A stretch of DNA of 64,000 bases. It comes from Epiperipatus broadwayi. Taxonomy: Eukaryota > Onychophora > Udeonychophora > Euonychophora > Peripatidae. The notes below the pieces were generated by a model. The model was given only the letters and a program-made list of their open reading frames with translations, was not told the DNA's origin and made no database searches. How positions within the stretch are numbered: position 1 is the first letter of the stretch; each line of letters opens with the position of its first letter. Position numbers and translations under genes: made by a program. The stretch spans positions 2,750,204-2,814,203 of the forward strand of contig JAQFVV010006352.1 in NCBI GenBank assembly GCA_028023455.1, read 5' to 3'. Below, one piece after another: positions 51,306 to 63,274 of this stretch.

Positions 51306-53735
51306 ATATATATATTTAAACTCATTTTACTCTCCATACTAGTTCTCCATCTCTCCAACACCCTATTCTTTATTAATGCATCTATTTTTATATCCCACTC
51401 CTTACCGCTATAACACTCAACAATCCTCCTAACACAATCACCCCATCTTTTGTACAAGTGTACTGATATAAATTCTTTATCCAAATCTTCTGCATACCGC
51501 ATTACCTTTCTCACCCATCTTGTTGCCTGCCCTTTCCTTGTAACCCAATTAAATACTATTTTGGCTATTCTTCTATTATCCATAAACTGCAATCTGCCGA
51601 ACATTTTCAATTTCCTTTTTGCATCCCTCATATAAAAACTTGACCATCCCATTTCTCTTAGAATTGCCTCCTTTGCTGTCCACACCTTAGCATCTAATGC
51701 ATGTCTTCCAAATTCCCTTTGTACTTTTTCTAAGCAATCTAATACCCCTTTACTAACACATAACACATCATTGCCATATGTTAACCCTGCTACTATCACT
51801 CCCTTCCATACAATTCTAGCTACATCATATTTATTATATGAAAACATTGTTAATTTCTTTATCAATCCCTTTCTTTTCTTTGCTTCATTTATTAATTTTT
51901 TCTCCCATTCATCCAAGCAATTTTTCTTATTACTCAAGATGATTCCCAAATAACTATATGTATTCACCACACTTAACTTTATATCCCCCAATAAGAAATC
52001 TTTGTCTTCTTTTTCCCCAGTGTTCACCATCATTATATTTGATTTTTCTTCACTAAATTTAATTCCCATATCTTTACCCACCCTTGTGAATGTACTCAGC
52101 ATAACTTCTATATCTTCTCTTCTTTCTGTACACAAAAAGACATCATCCACAAAAAAAGACCCGACAATGTATATACTCTCTTGCCACCTATTAATGGTAT
52201 CTCTATCCCTCTTCCTAGACTTTCTATTGCTCTCTCCATTTCACTCAAATGCAACACAAACAAAATAGGTCACATAGAGCATTCTTGCCTCAGCCCCACT
52301 CCATTTTTAACTTTAACTGATTCTATATCCCCTAATTGATATGTATAGTAATTATTTTCATATAATTTCCTAATAACACCCACTAAAGCTTCATCCATTC
52401 CAAGATTTGCTAAACTTATCCATAATCTATTTCTAGTCATGCTATCATATGCTTTCTCTATATCTATAAAAGCCATATATAACTGTCTACCTGAATTCCT
52501 ACTCATATTTATAAGTTGTGTAACTACAAATAAACTATCTCCTATACGCCTATTTGACCTAAAACATCCTTGCATTTCTCCCACTACATTATTTTCTTCC
52601 ATCCATTTTGAAGTCTTCCAGATACCATATATGAAAAAACTTTATATAAAACTGATGTTACCACTATCGGTCTATAATTATTTAACTTTCTATGATTCTT
52701 ATCTTTTCCTTTAAATAATAATCTTACTCTTGTATTACTCCAACTACCCGGAAAAACTCTCTTCTGTGCCATCTTATTAAAACATGATAATAACTTTACT
52801 TTTGCCCTACACCCTAAATTCATTACCATCTCTGCTGCCCATCCATCTAACCTTCTTGCCTTACCACTTCTCAATTTCTTCCCTGCTTCATGCAGTTCAT
52901 TTTCTGTAAACCTAATATTCCCATTACTATATGCTTTCATAGTTTCTATCCCTCTGTCCTTCACATCTAACATCTTTTTTATATCCATTACATAACTATT
53001 CAATATTCTCCCTAATTCTTCTCTAGAGCTACACTCTATTCCTTTCTCATATAGTAATACTATCTCTCTCTCCCCTAAATTTCTTCTTTTAATGTAATTC
53101 CAAATTTTTTTACTCCCATCTCTTCCACTTTTATTAATATCATCCAATAATTTATTATTTAGTTTCATACTCTCTCTATAATTATCTATTTTAGCTAACT
53201 TCTTCTTTTGTAAGTACTTTTCCCATTTAGCATTAATATCTTTTTCACTTTCTTTATTCTTAATAGCACACTTACATTCTCTGCATGCTTTTTTCCTCTC
53301 TTTTACACTTTTACTAACTCTCATTTTTCTATTTCTTTTATTCTTCTGAATATTCTCACCTAAAACTCTTTTTGCCACTTTTTCTATTTCATCACACCAG
53401 TCCTCATACTCATTTCCAACCAAATTTTCCATGATTTCTTTAACTTGTATTTGATACTCTTCTAACTTATTTTTATCATTCACTCTCCATCCACATCTTT
53501 CTCTATTGTTTCTACTTTTATTTCTATTTTTCATCACATTACTAACCATTTCAATTACAAAGAAATTATGATCACTATTACATACTCTCTCTTCATTATC
53601 AAACATCTTAATTTTCTGTACTTTATTAATTCCCTCTTTCTCTACCCATACATAATCTATTGTATGGGATATATTATTCCTAGACCATGTGTATTGTCCC
53701 TCATACATATTTCATAAGTTTCCAATGATCAAATC
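51306..53735 (-). pseudogene. LINE copy 2, endonuclease end and reverse transcriptase
   Basis: Best-preserved retrotransposon polymerase in the window. On minus, 53708-52584 is open for about 374 codons. It begins in the AP-like endonuclease (SHTIDYVWVEKEG, then NSDHNFF at about 53570). A long basic linker with coiled-coil character follows, then reverse transcriptase start motifs (RSGKARRLDGWAAEMV, KLNNYRPIVVTSVLYKVF). A shift at about 52600 leads to frame 52602-52270 with motif A FIDIEKAYDSM and motif B GLRQECSM (usually GLRQGCSM). A TGA stop follows where Ser is expected. The DD box reads SFFVDDVFLC at about 52130-52160. Thumb and C-terminal sequence continue to about 51310, ending WRTSMESKMSLNIYI at the junction with element B. 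Few lesions, so relatively young. Clade not assigned. Confidence 0.85.
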
Positions 53736-53960
53736 TAGTGTATGAAGCTACCCTAGTGCCTCTCTGAGGAGTGCCAAAGCATGAAACCATGATCAGAGGT
53801 TGGGGGGGGGTCCTGACAGAGATATTTTAAATGCTTTCTGTGGCTAAGCATTTATAACAAAGTTTGTTGAACAATTGGCAATGCTCATTGTTTATATCTT
53901 ACAAGCTTAAGAGAATTGGGTCATGTGATCTGTGACTCTTCTATTTGACTATTTGTGTTC
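53736..53960 (+). repeat. Diverged copy of the array repeat family
   Basis: Shares the order and spacing of the forward units in 34640-35882: TCTCTGAGGAGTGCCA, AGAGGTTGGGGGG, AAAGTTTGTTGAACAA, AAGCTTAAGAGAATTGGGTC, GTGATCTGTGACT. It abuts the 5' end of LINE copy 2. Confidence 0.5.
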
Positions 53961-56595
53961 TTTGAAGCTTTCGAATTTGTTTATTTAAGACTTAATTTGA
54001 ATGAAAATATTCATCGTAGGTAATTTGCCAATAGTTTTGTTTTAAAACCTATTTGTAATTCAATTAAAAGTTGTTAAATTATATTGAATGATGGAAGTAA
54101 AAAATATAAATGAACAAAGTTATTTTTTTCTCATATTTTAATCCCAATAATATTATTTTGGTATTGTAGTACTAAAAAGTAATATTGAAAGTCAGTAATC
54201 TAATACTTTCTTTTTATAATTGTAGATATGTTTTAAAACAAAAATTGTGTATAAATTATACTATAATTATCTTAAAACTGAAAATAAGTTCCTTTTCTAT
54301 TTTGGATAATTATATTAGATTCATTAGCATCTCAAATAACAGACCATCTCAACAATTCAAAATACTTAGAAAAATCTGCATAATTAAAGACGCAATAGCT
54401 ATTAGATTATTTCAGGCTTTTTAAATTATTCTAAAAAAGTATTTGTGTTTTCCTTGTATAATAAAATGCAAATATTATTAAATTTATGGGTTTTTTTACC
54501 GTTTTTTTTATTGAGATTAAGTTCATATTCATTTTACAATATTGGTTGCCAAAATTCTAAGAAAGCATTCTTAAATATTTAATAAAATATATTAAACAAG
54601 TGATTTGATGAATTATTAAATTGAAATTTAATGTTAAAACAAATATTAGTCTAAAATCAATTTCAAGAATATTCTCAATATTCTAATTAATTTTTGCTTT
54701 TTACAGTTTCAATTGTAGAGTTAAAATAAAACACGGTTTAAGAGTGCAAATGAATCATTTTGATAAGAAAGCAAACTCGTCAGACACGGATTACACTGTT
54801 ATAATTTATTTATACTATGTAATACACATTAAACAGTAATGTGGAAGTATTACTAGTATTTGCCACACTATCATTCAATTAATAATAAGTGATTTGATTA
54901 ACTTATTATTAAGATTATAAAAACTTGTAATTTAGTTGGAGACTCATATTGCTAATAATAAAATTAATTTTGGTTCAAGATATTTAAATGTTTGAAATTT
55001 TATGCCCATTATCTTAAATTATTAAACTTTGTCACGTGAATGTAATTGAATTCGTAACCATCTCAAGTTGGAGATAACATGTGAGGCTTTGTTTAAGAAT
55101 CCATTTAAATTGAAAATCAAAAATGTGAATTATTTTCAATAAAATAGGAAGAAAATTTAATAAAAACAGTTTTTTCTACATTTGATAAAAACCATTGTGT
55201 TTTATTTTTTAGGATCAAAATGAGTTTTTTTTTAAACTTTTTTTCCACTTGAAAAATTACTTGTGTATAAAAATTCAATCAAGGAAAGGGGAATAATCTT
55301 ATATGTATACTAATCATTTGATGCTTTATTTAAAAATCATCTAGGTATTTATTTACTATGCATTATAAATAAAATCGATAAATATGTCACAAATTTATTT
55401 ATTTATTTATTTATTATAAAATCCTTTAATTGTCGTTTTATCAATTAAAACATTAATCCCTATTATTTTTGAAAAAAAATATAAGCTACATGTTTTCTAA
55501 AACTTTTATTAATTGCATTAAAACCAAACTTAGAAATACCTCAATAAAATATATTCAAGTAAAACTAAAATTATTCTTATCCTAAGAATATTTAAAAGTT
55601 TTTATAATTTCTTCTTAGAAAGTTCTTATTTTAATTTTTTTAAAAAAGCTCTTAAAAAGCATTTACTTCTGTACAATATATTCTATTTCAAATATTAAAA
55701 AAGTATTATTAGGTATAAGTTCATATTTTTAAAGTTCTACAAATCTTACTGAGAAACTTTTTATAAATTTGAAAATCTTTATTTGCCAATTCATTATTTG
55801 GTAATTATTAAAATGAGAGCATTTTGCAATATCAACTAAAACACCCAAATAAAATGATTTTTGGGAATGCTTCAACTGCATATTTATTCTTCCATAGATA
55901 ATAAAAATAACAATTTTTGGATAGCCATATTTTCTGTATAACATAGATCATCACATAAAGATAAGTAATTTTACTAAATCATAAGCAATCAGTTTAGTAA
56001 AGCATACACAATTCTAACTGAGAATATGTCATCTGTATAACAAAAATAAAATTAAATTCACTAATTAATCTTTTTAACTTTAATCGCTTATAACAAACTG
56101 ATATCTCCAAACCCAAATATTAAGTTCTAAATACTGTCCGTCTCTCTATAAATCTATATAATGTTCAACCTTAAACTTCACATGTAATCTTATTCGTGGC
56201 TATTTGTAGTGTTCTCATTTGCAATTATATTTGGGATAATTACAATATTAATAACGAAATATACAAAAATTGATATAGTTAAGATAGAAAAACTTTTTAA
56301 ATCAAAAATAATGATTAAATTTGATATGATTATATTAATCATTGTCTTTAGGAAAAATAAATCATCAAAAATATATAGTAATTAAAAGAGTAATCAATTC
56401 AAATAATACGTAAAGTAATTGGCCTTTGGGTTTTTTTATAGTTTGTTTTAGTATAAATCCTGTTAACCGGTCATTTAAATAAAAACTGTTAGTCTTTGAG
56501 TTGATAAAGAAAATCAAGCATAATTCTTGTATATATTGTATAAATATCTTATTAAACTACTTAATAGATTAAATAGTTTAATCTAGTGTTATTAC
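53961..56595. other. Intronic sequence, nothing recognised
   Basis: AT-rich. A short (ATTT)n run at about 55396-55415. No supported gene or element. Confidence 0.55.
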
Positions 56596-56700
56596 CTGTA
56601 ATGTTCCTTTTAAACAAAACTCTGTAATTAAAGCAATATGCGGAGGTGTGACACATACTCCATAAAAAATACAAAGATTGTCATTTTTAACCTGCAACAT
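56596..56700 (-). CDS. Receptor guanylyl cyclase, exon with hinge region of kinase-homology domain
   Basis: 105-nt exon (35 codons, phase 0/0). On minus it follows TTTAG and ends CAG before GTAAT. It encodes MLQVKNDNLCIFYGVC, then VTPPHIALITEFCLKGTLQ. This matches the family signature H-x-N-L-x-x-F-x-G-A-C-x-x-P-P-x-x-x-I-x-T-E-Y-C-x-x-G-S-L-Q, the beta4-beta5-hinge segment of natriuretic-peptide-receptor cyclases. The PP pair, the TE-aromatic-C hinge and the G-x-LQ turn are all present. This exon fixes the identity of the gene best. It is separated from the next exon by a 31.4-kb intron full of retroelements, which is why no long open frame marks the gene. Confidence 0.93.
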
Positions 56701-58242
56701 CTAAATATATCACAAAATTAAAGGATAATATTATATATTATTTAGACAGCACATTTACATGAAATTTTTATACACACAAATACACAAATTTTAATAATGT
56801 TTTATATTTATTTCAAAGTTTGAAGTAATTGATTAAAAGGACTTGGAATATTACTAGATGGCATAATTTCAGTTTTCAATACCTTTTTATAATTAGTTTT
56901 TTTTTTCTTTTATGATATCATAACTGAAATTTATCTATAAAAGTCTGTCATAAATTCCAATCTAAAAATAGTAAAAATTTATTATACAAATGCATTTAAG
57001 TAAATTTAATTTTACAAATCTTTGCAATTAAAATATTCTGGTGTTTCTGTCAGTGATATATATAATTTGGAAAAAAAAATGTAATGCTAATACATAAGAT
57101 ATAATCATGCTTATCCAAAAACATTAAACTTACAAAAAAAATAGGTAACAAAATAGAAGAAAAATACTTTTTTGATTTGTTTTTCTTATTCTATTTGATC
57201 AGAAGATAACTAAATTACATAGTAAAGCACTTTATATTTATTAGCTTGTGAAAATAAATATTTAATGAACGATTATTTGGCCTGAAAAGTTTTTTATAAT
57301 CGTAGTTATTTTAAATAGGCTTCACAAATTGCAATTACCTTAATGTAAATACATCACTGATCATAAAGTTATTTAGAAAATGTTGTGAACTCATATTACG
57401 TTTACTCACAGATAATTTACTTGTCCAAACTACTAAGTTATCAAGAATGAATTTAATATACAGCGCAGCTTATAAATGAAACATCCATGAAAAAAATCCA
57501 ATAAAACTGGCGAATTGGAGAGTTAGATCAATAAGTCCCAATTATTTTCAAAAGGAAGGATATCAGGTAGAGAACATCGAACAATTTTCAGACATCAAAT
57601 GACAGTAAGCTGTTTATCCACTATTTATTTAGAATGCAGACAGGCACATTCAAGTCTGATGTGGGAAATTTTTAGCTTTAAACCTGTGCATGTCAAGACA
57701 TCTGTGGATTGGAAGTATCCGGTTTCAAGAAGGAAGTTTCAGCATTCCTTCCTACTCGCTAGTTTTACAATTAGTAATTAAATTTGTGCAGTTCACCAAT
57801 GGAAGCTGGTCTTCCTATTTAAACTAAAGTATATATTTAATTAAACTAATAATAAGTATCTTAATATTTACTTATTGAACTGTGTATATTCTTGAATAAC
57901 TGCTATCTTATTTTAAAAGTACTATAGATATAAAAACAATAGAATTGGTATAGTTACAAAGGGATTTATCCTATACGTTAATTAGACCTTCGTCATTAGT
58001 TTTATTTATTTATTTATTTTAATTAACCATAGCTAATTTTATTTAGGGGATTCAATCAAAAATTATTTTGTCTGAAATCTCTAAAATATTACAGAAATAT
58101 ATGGTCATATATGATGCAACCAATTTAAATTAAGTGAAACTTAAAAATAAATAAAAGCAAAAAACTGATATTAATTATAAAAAAAAGGAGACAAAATAAA
58201 ACAACAAATTTCATTTAAAATAAAATAAATTTTCCAACTTAC
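56701..58242 (-). other. 1.5-kb intron of the receptor guanylyl cyclase gene
   Basis: Shortest intron seen. AT-rich. The less AT-rich patch at about 57540-57780 has a 60-codon plus-strand frame with no recognisable family, and I treat it as noncoding. Confidence 0.8.
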
Positions 58243-58320
58243 AATTTTTATTTCAAGCAACAACTCTTTAGTTACTTTTAGGCGATCCAGGTTTAAATGC
58301 TTAACTATTACAATGTTATC
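58243..58320 (-). CDS. Receptor guanylyl cyclase, exon with the kinase-homology lysine strand
   Basis: 78-nt exon (26 codons, phase 0/0). Read on minus, the acceptor ends TATAG at 58321-58322 and the donor is GTAAGT at 58237-58242. It encodes DNIVIVKHLNLDR followed by LKVTKELLLEIKI. The lysine in VIVK is the counterpart of the kinase VAIK lysine, kept in most receptor cyclases. The following helix corresponds to the alphaC region (family pattern RKRIELTRKVLFELK). The frame continues exactly into the exon at 56596-56700. No stop codon is present. Among eukaryotic genes this combination is specific to the membrane guanylyl cyclase pseudokinase domain. A related receptor tyrosine kinase is a less likely alternative because the downstream HGNLRSSNC motif is cyclase-type. 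Confidence 0.9.
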
Positions 58321-58658
58321 CTATATAAAAATACGTAATTTAAAAACATTCTAGAATATATAAGACATAATGCATTTATAAATTGAACAAACTTAAAATT
58401 GTAAATATTGTCGTTTTAGATGAAGTCAGACGTTTCTATTAATAAGTTTTGTGTCTAATAATCCTATTAGTCGAGTTAAACATTCTTTATCTATGAAATC
58501 TTATCTATCACCTTTCTTTAATCTATTCTTTTGTTAGCATTCACACATTTCTTTTTTTTATTCTTTCACTTCATTTTACAAAAAAAAAGATATTTTTATT
58601 TAAATGATTTAACAATATCCCCTTCCTCTTCTTATAGAAAAAAAACATAAAATTAATT

Positions 58659-58740
58659 TGTGGTCGAGAGGTCAGCGACAGCTGCTTTATAAGCAGTTGC
58701 CCCGGGTTAGCGGGTTCGCTTCCCGGCTGATGCTATGACA
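58659..58740 (+). repeat. tRNA-like sequence, probable SINE head
   Basis: TGGTCGAGAGG (58661-58671) fits a Pol III A box and GGTTCGCTTCC (58713-58723) a B box. An anticodon-like arm with stem GCTGC/GCAGT and a 7-base loop lies between. The 5' and 3' ends do not form an acceptor stem, so a functional tRNA is unlikely. A following inverted pair (CATGAGAAA...TTTCTCATG, about 58742-58770) may be part of the element. A degenerate Leu/Ser-type tRNA pseudogene is the alternative. Confidence 0.55.
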
Positions 58741-59913
58741 CATGAGAAAAAAAAAATAGATTTCTCATGATAAGTTTCAATAGCTGTTAAGTAAATAGAA
58801 GGCTTTTTTATATATGGATTAAATGTAAACCGATTTTCTTAAATAATTGAACTATTTTATTGACAATGAAAAGAAACAATATGTTCTGTTTGACTGATTA
58901 ATAAAATGAATGTGAAACGTCATATGCAATATGAATTGATGGCCATTTTTAATTTAGGTAATTTTGGAGCAATCAAAATAAAATAGATGTCATGAATCTA
59001 AAAAAAAAAACAATATAATGATTTTAATTAAATCAGTGTGTACTATATTATAATGATGATACTTCAACAAATAAAATATTTATGACTCTTGAGAATATAA
59101 TAGTGCAAACAAATAAACTTCATGTAATAATTTATCTATTCAATTATTTTTTATGTTTAAATAAAAATATCAAGCTGTATAATATTTAGCAACCGTCTTA
59201 CCACAAAAAAATTTCATGTTTTAATATAATCCTTGCAGATAACAATTTTGTGTAGTAATGAACTATAAAATATCTTATCTAAGGATTTTCCTATTATTGA
59301 TGCCTATAAAAATAAAACTACTGCCAAAAAATTTGTATCAAACAAATTCCTTTCATTTTAGAGAAAAAGTCTCCAGTATCTAAGTTTTCAGAATCAAAAC
59401 AAAATATATTTAATTTAATGAATCAAAAATAATAAATATTATTCTACTCAAGATATGAATCAAAACATCGAAATAAACAAGGGAAAAGATGCAATCAAAA
59501 ATAACAGGAATAATTGAAAGAGGGAGGCTTTATTTTTTGATTTGTTTTCTTTGCCAGTAAAAATAAACATGTAGATTTTCAAATCATGAAATATTTTTTA
59601 AGGAAACTTCACTGAAAATTCTGAATAATAGTCATGAAATAAAACGTAAAAAGTAGTTATTGATAATAAAATCTAATATACAGAGAAAAACTTGAATGTG
59701 TAGATTTTTATAAACCATGGCATATACATCAATAGTTAAATAATCCAGTTTGAATGGCCAAATTATACTGGTGTACTCCCACAAATCATTCAAGCAGACA
59801 AATATCAATCCTAGTAATGAAAACAACTTGTTGAATGTCTTTCCGGGCATTGTGAATAGCCATAAATATAACATCACATGATCACCTTCTCTATACTAAC
59901 ACATAATTGTTGT

Positions 59914-60172
59914 AAACAAAGGCAAACCTCTCCAGACAGTAGTGCCACCCTGTGCCAAACAGAGTAATCAATGGATGCCAGAAGACTTGTGCATAAAATC
60001 CCTATCTAGTGCCTACTCATTCAATGATGATGGCCACAACCCAGAAACTAGTCTGGGGATATTGGATGAGTAGGCACTAGCTATGGATTTTATGCACAAG
60101 CCTTCTGGCATCCATTGATTACTCTGTTTGGCACAGTGTGGCACTACTGTATGGAGAGTTTTGCCTTTGTTT
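59914..60172. repeat. Fold-back element, 112-bp arms
   Basis: The arm 59914-60025 (contains CAATGGATGCCAGAAGACTT) is the near-exact reverse complement of 60061-60172. The loop is about 35 bp. A second member starts at about 63864 and runs off the window. Confidence 0.85.
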
Positions 60173-61419
60173 AGCCATAAATATGTTTCTTACTGAAGTA
60201 ATATGATGCATCATATTAATAAAATAGCTAATTCTTTAAATTTTTAAAATTAATAAATGAAAATACAGAAATTATTTTTTCAAAGAGAAAAAAAAAATTA
60301 CAACATCAAATGAAAAGCCTTACAAGTCAATCTGTCGAACAGAAAAAAATGAAGAAAGTTTGCAAAAGGCAAGACCGATATTATAAATATTCAGATACTT
60401 TGCTGTCTCAAAATTTAAATTGGGTGTCTGTTGGATAAGAAATATTAATTGTGTTAAATTGTGCTTTTTGTATTTTGTGTGAGTGTGGAACTATGTATAT
60501 ATACGCACACACTAATGATAAAACATTGTAAAATTAGCTGTAAATTTTAATATAACCATTTTTATTTAAAAAAACAACAACTTTATAACAAATTTTCTTT
60601 TTCTTTTAGAGATTCTTATGGAGTTCAGAGACAATGTTTGATTTGTAAAATTTTGTTTTTATCAACTCTAATCTCTTTTATTAATTAAGAATTTAACAAA
60701 AAAAAAGGTTCATTTCTATTCTGCATTGCCATCTGTAAAATCCTTTAATTAATGTGATTAATCTGGGATTTTGTAATTAATGTAAACATTCTGACTTATC
60801 TAAATAGAATATTTTAATCATTAGTTTCTTGATTGAGGAGATTTTTGAAATTCCTGAGTGAGATGAACAATAAATAGTGGAGCTATATAAGACCTACTAA
60901 AAATTATTAATTCAATCCATTCTATTTTATTCTAGATAATTCCATGCAATTCTAATCTATTCAGTTCTGCTGACTTTATCAGGCTCTGCTTTAATTTGCT
61001 TGTGCAACATTATAAGTGCTCATTTGTAAAATGAACTCTGAAATCACTCCAATTGCCATATTTGAAATCATGTGCGGCAAGGCACTCCAAAAGAGAAACT
61101 CCTCACTATCATGCATCCCTTTTTCATTAGTATTTGATAATATCACATGCCAACTAATCTCATGAACAAGCCAATCACAGTATGTTAAAACTTGTTAGAA
61201 CAAAGCACTTTTCAACAACCAAGAAAGAAGAAGAATACTCTGTGAAAACATATCAATCTGTCAAAAGTATGTACTCATTTAATTAATCTGTACAGAAAGT
61301 GACAGCTCTCCTCCTCATCACTATGGACTATCAGTAAAAACTTTATATCAACTATATTTTTATATACATCAGTAAGCCATTGATTTAAGGGTGGTGGGTA
61401 TATTTAGTTTAATTAACTC

Positions 61420-61431
<12 letters not shown>
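60173..61431. other. Intronic sequence, nothing recognised
   Basis: AT-rich. The stretch 60960-61330 is somewhat richer in GC and may be an old repeat, without a partner here. Confidence 0.45.
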
Positions 61432-61463
<32 letters not shown>

Positions 61464-61490
61464 TATATATATATATATATATATATATAT
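61428..61490. repeat. (TA)n microsatellite
   Basis: Two TA runs separated by GAG. No element end adjoins it. Confidence 0.95.
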
Positions 61491-61840
61491 CTTCATGTGG
61501 AATTTGTTTTATATTTCAATTATCTTGTTATAGATTATAAATATTCCAGTTTCAACCCTTTTATAGCTTTCACAGTTGATAAATCTGTTAATAAATGCTA
61601 TGGTTTTATATAATGAGTTACTTTTTAATCTTTTAAAATTTAATAGAGTTATTAAAAAGATTCTTATAATAGATTCCCCTTCTTCCAGTGATGATTGTTT
61701 TCTGATCAAAAGCAAAAGATTTCTTAGAAGTTAGTTTAAAAAAAACTCTTCATTAATATTATTTTTAAAATGCATATTTTAATTATTAGTATCACATAAA
61801 TTTTTATTTTTTTATTTTTTTTTTTTTATGTGTATGTATT

Positions 61841-61846
<6 letters not shown>

Positions 61847-61936
<90 letters not shown>
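61847..61936. repeat. (TA)n microsatellite, about 90 bp
   Basis: Long pure TA run. A dispersed repeat containing GATCACTAGATGGAGCTTTA starts directly after it. Confidence 0.97.
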
Positions 61937-61939
<3 letters not shown>

Positions 61940-61975
61940 CACTAGATGGAGCTTTATCAATAGCTCCTAACAAGC

Positions 61976-62195
61976 TGCCTCTGCAATATATATCATTGCA
62001 AATACCTTCAAAGGTACATTTATGATAAACAAAACGAAGTTATAAATTTCGCAACTTGCTTTTAGCTTGTATTTTATGATCACTAGAGGGAGCTTTACCA
62101 ATATCTCCTAACATGCTTTGTTTACATAAATGCCGAGAGATATAGAATTTCAATATCTCTTTTGTTGGCTCCACCTCCAGAACAGCTGGTTTTGA
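61976..62195 (+). repeat. Direct repeat, copy 1 (partner 62923-63130)
   Basis: Shares GCCTCTGCAATATATATCAT, AACTTGCTTTTAGCTTG, GGAGCTTTACCAATA and the CTCCACCTCCAGA end with 62923-63130. The two copies flank the large palindrome at 62242-62715. Probably one interspersed repeat family. The 61937-61975 start also repeats the GATCACTAGA-GGAGCTTTA motif internally. Confidence 0.75.
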
Positions 62196-62241
62196 GCTAG
62201 TTGGCTCACATCAGTGAAGGGTTGAAAGACTAGAAACTAGA

Positions 62242-62715
62242 TAATATATAGGGTATATGAGCACAGACTTTCAGATGACCCATCACTCTCCACTTTATCT
62301 AATAACACTGATACACTCAAGCACATATAAGCTGAAAAGATAAATAGTCACCAATATACGTATTTCATGCTAAACCAGCAATCATCAGTTGGTCCAGATT
62401 ATCATCTCCCACACATATATACTATAAGTGCTCAGATATATATTAAGATAGGCAATCTTCATACTTTAATGGACAGGCTCCAATTAAAGTATGAAGATTG
62501 CCTATCTTAATATATATATATATGAGCGCTTATAGTATATATGTGTGGAAGATGATAATCTGGACCAACTGATGATTGCTGGTTTAGCATGAAATACGTA
62601 TATTGGTGACTATTTATCTTTTCAGCATATATGTGCTTGAATGTATCAGTGTTATTAGATAGAATGGAGAGTGATGGGTTATCTGAAAGACTGTGCTCAC
62701 ATACCCTATATATTA
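62242..62715. repeat. Near-perfect 474-bp palindrome
   Basis: The left arm, about 62242-62470, contains CAGCAATCATCAGTTGGTCC. The right arm, about 62482-62715, contains GGACCAACTGATGATTGCTG. The spacer is about 11 bp (GGACAGGCTCC). Only scattered mismatches and a TA length difference separate the arms. The 73-codon frame in the right arm is incidental. Confidence 0.9.
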
Positions 62716-62922
62716 CATATATAGACACAGGTATAGAATATGCCTGTGTTTCAGTTAGAAACTAGATCTAAATACTAACTCTAAAATCAGCATTTATCAA
62801 ACATGTTTCTATCAGTTTGAAAGCATGAAATTTATCAGAAACATAATGTCTTCAAATCCAGCTTAACAAACTAGATAGCTATATGGGTCTGAAATCAGTT
62901 CAGTTTCACCATATAGTAAAAG

Positions 62923-63130
62923 CCTCTGCAATATATATCATTGCAAAAACCTTCAAGGGTATATTTATGATAAACAAGTTATAAATTTCGTAACTTGCTT
63001 TTAGCTTGCGTTTTATTATCATTAGATGGAGCTTTACAAATAGCTCTTAACAAGCTTTGTTTACATAAACACCGAGAGAGATAGAATTCAATATCTGTTT
63101 CATTGTCTCCACCTCCAGACCAGCTGATTT
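62923..63130 (+). repeat. Direct repeat, copy 2 (partner 61976-62195)
   Basis: Second copy of the repeat flanking the palindrome, ending in the trinucleotide tract. Confidence 0.75.
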
Positions 63131-63255
63131 CGGCGGTGGCAGCAGCAATAGCAGTAGTAGGAGTAGGAGTAGTAGTAGTAGAAGGAGGAGTAGTAGGAGG
63201 AAAAGGAGAAGTAGGAGGAGGAGTAATAGTAGTAGTAGTAGTAGCAGTAGTAGTA
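63130..63255. repeat. Trinucleotide repeat (GTA/GGA mixed) beside a splice donor
   Basis: Imperfect GTAGTAGGAGTAG-type repeat. On the gene strand it is a pyrimidine-rich TAC/TCC tract starting about 20 nt after the donor of exon 63275-63382. The Leu-rich minus-strand frame across it is an artefact that runs into the true exon. Confidence 0.9.
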
Positions 63256-63274
63256 TTTTAAAAAATAAACTTAC

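Larger units (their letters stand above)
25176..56595 (-). other. 31.4-kb intron of the receptor guanylyl cyclase gene
   Basis: This lies between the exons at 56596-56700 and 25104-25175. It contains solo LTR D, the inverted array, element C2 and the LINE-B-A nest. Every LTR-type insertion is on plus, antisense to the gene, while the LINE is on minus. Protein continuity (GTLQ then ELLLND) leaves no room for a constitutive exon inside. Confidence 0.85.
58321..63274 (-). other. 5.0-kb intron of the receptor guanylyl cyclase gene
   Basis: This lies between the exons at 63275-63382 and 58243-58320. It carries a tRNA-like SINE head, two fold-back elements, direct repeats, (TA)n tracts and a trinucleotide repeat. 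Protein alignment across the junction is gap-free. Confidence 0.85.

Noticed and set aside
57599-57781. 60-codon plus frame inside the 1.5-kb intron
   Set aside because: It is opposite to the gene and short, and the protein is already continuous across this intron.
58659-58740. Functional tRNA gene
   Set aside because: Acceptor ends do not pair and the T-stem has a mismatch, so a SINE head or pseudogene fits better.
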